Assembly: GCA_029862205.1 (NCBI GenBank)
Contig: JAOTXT010000006.1
Location: 40,207-104,206 of the forward strand
Source of the DNA: Paracoccaceae bacterium
Lineage (GTDB): Bacteria > Pseudomonadota > Alphaproteobacteria > Rhodobacterales > Rhodobacteraceae
Reading direction: 5' to 3'
DNA length: 64,000 nucleotides
This document shows, piece by piece, positions 59,421-64,000 of the stretch (position 1 is its first letter; each line of letters begins with the position of its first letter). The notes beneath the pieces were generated by a model. It saw only the letters and a list, made by a program, of their open reading frames with translations. It was not told the DNA's origin and ran no database searches. Position numbers and translations under genes: made by a program.

Positions 59421-60235
59421 TCGACACCCCCGAACAGCCGGTGCCCGTGATCCACGTTGATCCCGCCACTGACCGGGACGATCCCGCCGGTCGTATAAGC
59501 CCCGCCCCGGCCGCACAGATAGAGAACCGTGGCGGCGATGTCCTCGTCCCGCCCGATCCGGCCCAGCGGAACGTCGGCCGCGACCCGGGCGCGCTTCTCG
59601 TCGTCCTCGGTGAAATGCTTGGTCATGCGGCTGAGGAACGGTCCTGGCGCCAGGGCATTCACGGTGATCCGCTTCCCGGCCAGCTCCTTCGCCAGGATTT
59701 GGGTCAGGTGATGCACCGCCGCCTTCGAGGCCGAGTAGGAGTAGACCAGGTCACCCGTCGGCGTATGCCCGGCGACCGAGCCAATATTGATCACGCGGGC
59801 CGGATCATCGTCCGTCGCGGTTGCTGCGAGCAACGGCGTCAGATCGCGGGTCAGCGTGAAAAGTCCGGCACAGTTGACCGACATCACCGTGTCCCAGGCA
59901 TGGAACGGAAAGTCCGCGTAAGGGGCGCCCCAGCTTTTCCCTGCATTGTTGATCAGGATGTGCAGCTTGCCGGTCCGGCGCATAACCTCGCCGCTGAGTG
60001 CTGCAACGCCCTCGCCCGTGCCCACGTCTCCCGAGAAACCCTCGGCGCTGCCCGGACCGATTGCGGTCAACGCCGCCGCCACCCGCTCGCAATCCGCCCC
60101 CTTGCGCGAGGCGATCAGCACCCGCGCGCCGGCGCGCACCAGTGCTTCGGCCATCATGCGGCCTATGCCGGTGGCCGCCCCGGTCACCAGCGCCGTCTTG
60201 CCCGTCAACCCGAAGAGATCGTCCAGATAGCTCAT
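59417..60235 (-). CDS. SDR family oxidoreductase
   Basis: 272 residues. Classical motifs are VTGAATGIGRMMAEAL near residue 18, NNAGKSWG near 97, Ser in NIGSVAGHTPTG near 150 and YSYSASK (Tyr and Lys) near 166, then NALAPGPFLSRM. The C-terminus VPVSGGINVDHGHRLFG is family-like. It would oxidise or reduce a 3-hydroxyacyl or similar compound. Coupled to MaoC by GTGA, it is the first gene of the five-gene operon that includes the esterase, acyl-CoA dehydrogenase and kinase-like gene. Confidence 0.88.
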   Translation of the reverse strand: MSYLDDLFGLTGKTALVTGAATGIGRMMAEALVRAGARVLIASRKGADCERVAAALTAIGPGSAEGFSGDVGTGEGVAALSGEVMRRTGKLHILINNAGKSWGAPYADFPFHAWDTVMSVNCAGLFTLTRDLTPLLAATATDDDPARVINIGSVAGHTPTGDLVYSYSASKAAVHHLTQILAKELAGKRITVNALAPGPFLSRMTKHFTEDDEKRARVAADVPLGRIGRDEDIAATVLYLCGRGGAYTTGGIVPVSGGINVDHGHRLFGGVE

Positions 60236-60323
60236 GGCACCCTCTTACCAGCGCCCTTTCACCTTGCGAAAGGCAAAGGCGGGCGGGCAAGGTGCAACCG
60301 GTAAATTCAACGGGAGATATCCC

Positions 60324-61370
60324 ATGGCCGATATGATGAAGCGCGTGGTCCTGGCGGCAAGGCCGGACGGCGCGCCGACGACCGATAACTTCCGGCTAGA
60401 GGACGCGCCGATGCCCGAGCCAGGGCCGGGCGAGTTCCTGGTCCGCGTGCTCTGGCTGTCGCTCGATCCATACATGCGTGGCCGCATGGACGAATCGAAA
60501 TCCTACGCCAAGCCGGTCCCGATCGGCGGCGCCATGGAGGGGGGCACGGTCGGCCAGGTCGTGGCGTCGAACAACGACCGCTTCGCCCCCGGCGATTTCG
60601 TGCTGACCCATTCGGGCTGGTGCAGCCACGCGGTCAGCGACGGCAAGGGCGTGCGCAAGCTCGACCCGGATTTGGCGCCGGTTCAGACCGCGCTTGGGGT
60701 GCTCGGGATGCCCGGGATGACCGCCTATGTGGGCCTCCACGAACATGGGCGCCCCAATTCCGGCGAGACCCTGGTCGTCGGCGCCGCCAGCGGTGCGGTC
60801 GGCTCGGTCGTCGGTCAGTTGGCAAAGATCGCGGGGCTGCGCGTCGTCGGCGTCGCAGGGGGGGTCCAGAAATGCGCCTATGTGGTCGACGCGCTCGGCT
60901 TCGACGCCTGCATCGACCACCGCGCCGCGCCGGATGTTGAGGCCTTGCGCGCGCAACTGGCCGAGGCCTGCCCTGACGGGGTCGACATTTACTACGAGAA
61001 TGTGGGCGGCAAAACGCTCGAGGCGGTGATCGGACTGATGAACCCATTCGGCCGCATCCCGGTCTGCGGCACCATCGCCTGGTATGACCTCGGCGGCCTC
61101 GGCCAAGGCGCGGTCGAGGGGCCGAACACGCTGCCGCGCGTCTGGCGCGCGATCCTGGTCAACCGCCTGGCCGTGCGCGGCTTCATCGTCTGGGACCATG
61201 CAGACCGTTTCAAGGAGTTCCTGACCGAGGTCTCAGGCCATATCCGCAACGGCCGGCTCAAATACCGCGAGACCGTGGCTGAGGGGCTCGAGAACGCGCC
61301 GGACGCGTTCCTATCGCTGCTCAAGGGCGGGAACTTCGGCAAGCAACTGGTCAAAGTGGCGGACATGTAG
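60324..61370 (+). CDS. NADP-dependent oxidoreductase (MDR, leukotriene B4 12-hydroxydehydrogenase type)
   Basis: 348 residues from the ATG at 60324 with GGGAG upstream. Upstream frame to 60234 has no support. Signatures are LSLDPYMRGRMDESKSYAKPVPIG, GVLGMPGMTAYVGL and the cofactor loop ETLVVGAASGAVGSVVGQLAKIAG. YENVGGKTLEAVIGLMNPFGRIPVCGTIAWYD and the C-terminal LKYRETVAEGLENAPDAFLSLLKG-type end are typical of YncB/PTGR-like reductases. It probably reduces double bonds of enones or 2-enoyl compounds with NADPH. Divergent from the SDR operon across 88 bases. Confidence 0.9.
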   Translation: MADMMKRVVLAARPDGAPTTDNFRLEDAPMPEPGPGEFLVRVLWLSLDPYMRGRMDESKSYAKPVPIGGAMEGGTVGQVVASNNDRFAPGDFVLTHSGWCSHAVSDGKGVRKLDPDLAPVQTALGVLGMPGMTAYVGLHEHGRPNSGETLVVGAASGAVGSVVGQLAKIAGLRVVGVAGGVQKCAYVVDALGFDACIDHRAAPDVEALRAQLAEACPDGVDIYYENVGGKTLEAVIGLMNPFGRIPVCGTIAWYDLGGLGQGAVEGPNTLPRVWRAILVNRLAVRGFIVWDHADRFKEFLTEVSGHIRNGRLKYRETVAEGLENAPDAFLSLLKGGNFGKQLVKVADM

Positions 61371-61441
61371 GGTGGGCTCGTCAGAGCCCACCGCAAATTT
61401 CCTCAACGTGCAATGGTGGGCTCGTGCCGAGCCCACCCTAC
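61367..61441. terminator. nested inverted-repeat hairpin, bidirectional terminator candidate
   Basis: Perfect 14-bp outer arms GTAGGGTGGGCTCG (61367-61380) and CGAGCCCACCCTAC (61428-61441). Each arm also forms a local hairpin: 61371-61379 with 61384-61392, and 61415-61424 with 61428-61437. Lying between convergent genes, it overlaps the stop of the oxidoreductase and ends 7 bases before the metallo-beta-lactamase gene, so it could terminate both transcripts. It is also the kind of GGTGGGC repeat element scattered in many bacteria. Confidence 0.75.
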
Positions 61442-61447
61442 GGCTCT

Positions 61448-62335
61448 TTAAGCCCCCTCCAACCGCTCATATTCCCACCGGTACGCCGCCCCGTCCGACT
61501 TGATCCGCCCCACCGATGGCGCCGGGAAATGCGCGCTCAGCACCAAGTGGTTGTGCTCAGCCGCCGCTTCCAACACCCGCTTGCGCGAAGCGATACCTTC
61601 ATCCGGATCGGTATCGATCATGAACCACCAATCCGGACGGAAACACTGAAGCGGAGAATGCAGCAGGTCGCCCCACATCACCGCATGGTCCGCACCCGTC
61701 TCCATATGCACCGCAACATGGCCCGGCGTGTGGCCGGGCGTCGGCTCCAGCCAGATCCGGTCGTCAAGCGCATGGTCCGCGTCCACCAACACCGCCTGCC
61801 CCGCCTCGATCACCGGCAGCACGTTCTCGGGATATTGTGGCAACCCGGTGCGTTCGGCGTGCTCGACCTCCTCGCGTGCCAGGATGTACTTGGCGTTCGG
61901 GAAGGTCGGCACCCAGCGCCCGTCGATCAGTTGCGTGTTCCAGCCCGAATGGTCCGCGTGCAAATGCGTGCAAAAGACATAATCGATCTCCTCGACCCCC
62001 GCACCCGTTGCCGCCAGCCGGTCGAGCCAACATGTATCGGTCCGGTTCGCCCAAGAGGGGATGCGCTCGTTGGTCTTGCCACAGCCGATGCAGGTGTCGA
62101 TCAGGATGTTGGCGCGTCCAGTGCGCACCAGATAGGACTGTACGGCCAGAATGGTCTTGCCGCTCTCGGCGTCGAACGCCCATGGCGTGATCAGCGGCAG
62201 CAGCTCGGCAATTTCGTCCGGGTCCGCGCCCGGAAACATCTCGGTCGGTTTCCGGAACTTGAGCTGCATCTCCATCACCCGCTGGATCTGGTAATCGCCC
62301 ACCTGGAACGGCGGCGGCGCCAGGTTCACGCTCAT
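61448..62335 (-). CDS. MBL fold metallo-hydrolase
   Basis: 295 residues. The zinc-binding signature is FCTHLHADHSGWN near residue 122, then PTPGHTPGHVAVH near 197, the bridging Asp in AVMWGDLLH near 217 and the last His in LVLSAHFPAPSVGR near 270. The type is the quorum-lactonase-like and hydroxyacylglutathione hydrolase-like group. Substrate unknown. The ATG overlaps the acyl-CoA synthetase stop (ATGA). Confidence 0.9.
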   Translation of the reverse strand: MSVNLAPPPFQVGDYQIQRVMEMQLKFRKPTEMFPGADPDEIAELLPLITPWAFDAESGKTILAVQSYLVRTGRANILIDTCIGCGKTNERIPSWANRTDTCWLDRLAATGAGVEEIDYVFCTHLHADHSGWNTQLIDGRWVPTFPNAKYILAREEVEHAERTGLPQYPENVLPVIEAGQAVLVDADHALDDRIWLEPTPGHTPGHVAVHMETGADHAVMWGDLLHSPLQCFRPDWWFMIDTDPDEGIASRKRVLEAAAEHNHLVLSAHFPAPSVGRIKSDGAAYRWEYERLEGA

Positions 62336-63846
62336 GCCTCTCCCTCCCTTTTCAATCGCTCCCTCAGTTCGGTCTTAAGCACCTTGCCGTAATTGTTCTT
62401 CGGCAGGTCGGCGACGAAGCGATAGCGTTTCGGCCGCTTGAACCGCGCCAGATTGTCGAGGCAGAGCGCGTCCAGCGCCCCCTCTTCGGGCGCCGCCCCG
62501 TCATGCCGCACCACGAACGCCACGACCTCCTCGCCCCAATCCGCATGCGGCGCGCCCACGACCGCGACCTCGCGCACGGAGGCGTCGCGCAGCAGCACCT
62601 CCTCGACCTCACGCGGGTAGATGTTAGACCCGCCTGAAATGATCAGATCCTTCGAACGGTCCTTCAACGTGAAAAAACCATCAGGGTCCATGGCCCCCAC
62701 ATCCCCAGTGCGCAACCAACCGTCCCGCATCGCCGCCGCGTTGGCCTCTGGGTTGTCCAGATACCCCGCCATCACGCAGTCCGAGCGCACGGCAATCTCG
62801 CCGACCTCGCCCGGGTCCAGTTCCTTCCAATCGTCGCCGATCACCGCCACCTCGGTCACCGAGCGCGGGAACCCGACGCTGGAGAGGATATCCTCGTAGC
62901 GCGGATGAGCGGTATCGCCATGCATCGCCTTGGTCACATGGGTGATTGTCATCGGCGCCTCGCCCTGACCGAAGAGCTGGTAGAGCCGCGGCCCGAACAG
63001 CGCCAGCGCCTGCTTCAGGTCCGACAGATACATCGCCGCGCCCCCATAGCAGAGGGTCTTTAGCCCGCGCACATCCGCCGACCCGGCGCTCGGATGGTTG
63101 ATCAACCGCGTCACCATCGTCGGCGCGGCGAAGAACGAGACCTTGTCGTGCGCCCCCAGCACGTCGAACACCTGCTCGGGCTCGAAACCCGGCACGGTCA
63201 GGTTCTGCGCGCCCGCCATCACGAAGGGCAGCGCGTAGATGCCCGAGCCATGCGACATCGGCGCCGCATGCAGCCGCACGTCCTCCGGCCCGATCCGGTC
63301 CACATCGGCAAAATATATCAGCGACATAGCGGTCAAGTTCCGGTGCGTCAGCACCGCTCCTTTCGGCCGCCCGGTCGTGCCCGAAGTGTAGAAGATCCAG
63401 GCCGGGTCCTCCGGCCGGCTCTCGACCTCCCGAACCGGATCGCCCGCCAGCAACGCCGCGTAATCGGCGTTGCCGGTCTCGACGACCGTGGGCGCGGGCA
63501 CGCCCCCCAGTGCCTGCGCCTGTTTCGGCGAGGCGATGCAGAGCCCGGCCCCGGCATTCTCCAAAATCCAGGAAAGCTCACGCGCATGCAGCTTGGCGTT
63601 CATCGGGATCGCTGTCATCCCCGCCCGCCAGATGCCAAAGAGCACCGGCAGGAACTCAGGCCCGTTCTCCAGCGCCATCCCGATCCGGGCGCCGGGCCTT
63701 AGCCCGTGACGAGCGCGCAGCGCGCCCGCAATCCGGCCCACCTGATCCTCGAACCCCGCATAGCTGAGCTCGCCACCCTCCCAGAGCAGTGCCTGGCTTT
63801 GCGGTGCCCGCCGGGCAACCTGCGCCAGGCCGAGCGACAGGTTCAT
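62332..63846 (-). CDS. AMP-dependent acyl-CoA synthetase/ligase
   Basis: 504 residues. ANL-superfamily signatures are WIFYTSGTTGRPKGAVLTHRNL near residue 155, LYQLFGQGEAPMTIT near 300, DGWLRTGDVGAMDPDGFFTLKDRSKD near 385 and the catalytic Lys in LPKNNYGKVLKTELRERL near the end. It activates a carboxylic acid, probably medium-chain fatty or aromatic, to its CoA thioester through the acyl-adenylate. It is coupled upstream and downstream to MBL-fold genes (ATGA at both ends). Confidence 0.93.
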   Translation of the reverse strand: MNLSLGLAQVARRAPQSQALLWEGGELSYAGFEDQVGRIAGALRARHGLRPGARIGMALENGPEFLPVLFGIWRAGMTAIPMNAKLHARELSWILENAGAGLCIASPKQAQALGGVPAPTVVETGNADYAALLAGDPVREVESRPEDPAWIFYTSGTTGRPKGAVLTHRNLTAMSLIYFADVDRIGPEDVRLHAAPMSHGSGIYALPFVMAGAQNLTVPGFEPEQVFDVLGAHDKVSFFAAPTMVTRLINHPSAGSADVRGLKTLCYGGAAMYLSDLKQALALFGPRLYQLFGQGEAPMTITHVTKAMHGDTAHPRYEDILSSVGFPRSVTEVAVIGDDWKELDPGEVGEIAVRSDCVMAGYLDNPEANAAAMRDGWLRTGDVGAMDPDGFFTLKDRSKDLIISGGSNIYPREVEEVLLRDASVREVAVVGAPHADWGEEVVAFVVRHDGAAPEEGALDALCLDNLARFKRPKRYRFVADLPKNNYGKVLKTELRERLKREGEA

Positions 63847-64000
63847 CTGATCTTTTCCGAAGGCTCCGCTGTCAAATCGACGATGCCTTCGTCCTTCTCG
63901 TGCGCCGGGAACAGTTTGGTAACCAGCGGATCGTGGCCCGGGATGAAATGCTCCATGTCGCCGGCCAACCGGAACAGGTGCTCGTGGCTCTCGCAGTTCT
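63843..64000 (-). CDS. MBL-fold hydrolase C-terminus (partial, N-acyl homoserine lactonase-like)
   Basis: Partial, about 51 codons, cut by the right edge. The reading ends NCESHEHLFRLAGDMEHFIP, then GHDPLVTKLFPAHEKDEGIV, then DLTAEPSEKIR and stop. The IPGHDPLV segment holds the last zinc-ligand His of lactonase-type metallo-beta-lactamase proteins. The stop overlaps the acyl-CoA synthetase ATG (ATGA), so the two genes are coupled. Lactonase activity cannot be judged without the rest. Confidence 0.6.
   Translation of the reverse strand, partial: NCESHEHLFRLAGDMEHFIPGHDPLVTKLFPAHEKDEGIVDLTAEPSEKIR

Noticed and set aside
1..64000. tRNA, rRNA, riboswitch or CRISPR elements
   Set aside because: Gaps are short, and none contains cloverleaf-like or regularly spaced repeats that I could recognise by eye.

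Overview
The window is a dense, G+C-rich stretch of chromosome from an alphaproteobacterium, most likely a member of the Rhodobacterales (Roseobacter-like). The order hflX-hfq-trkH-trkA-ntrX-ntrY-ntrC-ntrB is typical of alphaproteobacteria. A fused ispDF next to pgpA and pncC, a Mg-type HemB, a UPF0314/DUF2585 protein, a TRAP transporter and many acyl-CoA and MaoC genes all fit that group. No rRNA, tRNA, CRISPR array, prophage or intact insertion sequence was found. Genes are tightly packed, and many neighbours overlap by ATGA or GTGA, which indicates translationally coupled operons.

Region 1 (1-22.9 kb) is a catabolic patchwork. A minus-strand operon encodes a ketopantoate reductase-like enzyme, a LeuC/LeuD-type dehydratase pair, a HAD-family haloacid dehalogenase and a MAPEG protein. 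Opposite it lie a MaoC hydratase, a quinone reductase, a small membrane protein and a D-2-hydroxyacid dehydrogenase. Next come two Fe(II)/2-oxoglutarate-type oxygenases, a class III adenylate cyclase with TolB-like and TPR modules, a membrane-anchored cyclase-like DUF2652 protein, an enoyl-CoA hydratase/CitE-lyase/amidohydrolase operon, an amidase/PEP-mutase-type lyase operon, an HpaB-like flavoprotein, and dehydrogenase and exporter genes.

Region 2 (22.9-26.7 kb) is a compact LysR - DoxX - 4,5-DOPA-type extradiol dioxygenase - glutathionyl-hydroquinone reductase module. It resembles the E. coli yhaJ/yqjF/yqjG aromatic and quinone stress genes. Inverted 41-bp repeats flank it, and one of them carries the 3' end of an IS30-like transposase gene, so it may have arrived as composite-transposon cargo.

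Region 3 (26.7-42.8 kb) is core genome: ribosome rescue (hflX), Hfq, potassium uptake (trkAH), the nitrogen two-component systems ntrYX and ntrBC, isoprenoid synthesis (ispDF), phospholipid synthesis (pgpA), NMN deamidation (pncC), a flavin oxidase, a 3-hydroxyisobutyryl-CoA hydrolase-like enzyme and hemB.

Region 4 (42.8-55.8 kb) looks concerned with the envelope and with uptake: a PQQ-type sugar dehydrogenase, a HisC-like aminotransferase, an LpxR-like outer-membrane protein, a sulfotransferase, a paraoxonase/SMP-30-like beta-propeller, an HpnA-like epimerase converging on an HpnB-like glycosyltransferase, and a TRAP transporter whose two membrane subunits are unusually long.

Region 5 (55.8-64 kb) is a fatty-acid or carboxylic-acid degradation cluster: an APH-type phosphotransferase, acyl-CoA dehydrogenase, esterase, MaoC and SDR in one operon, an oxidoreductase, a nested inverted-repeat hairpin, then acyl-CoA synthetase between two metallo-beta-lactamase-fold enzymes, the last cut by the window edge.
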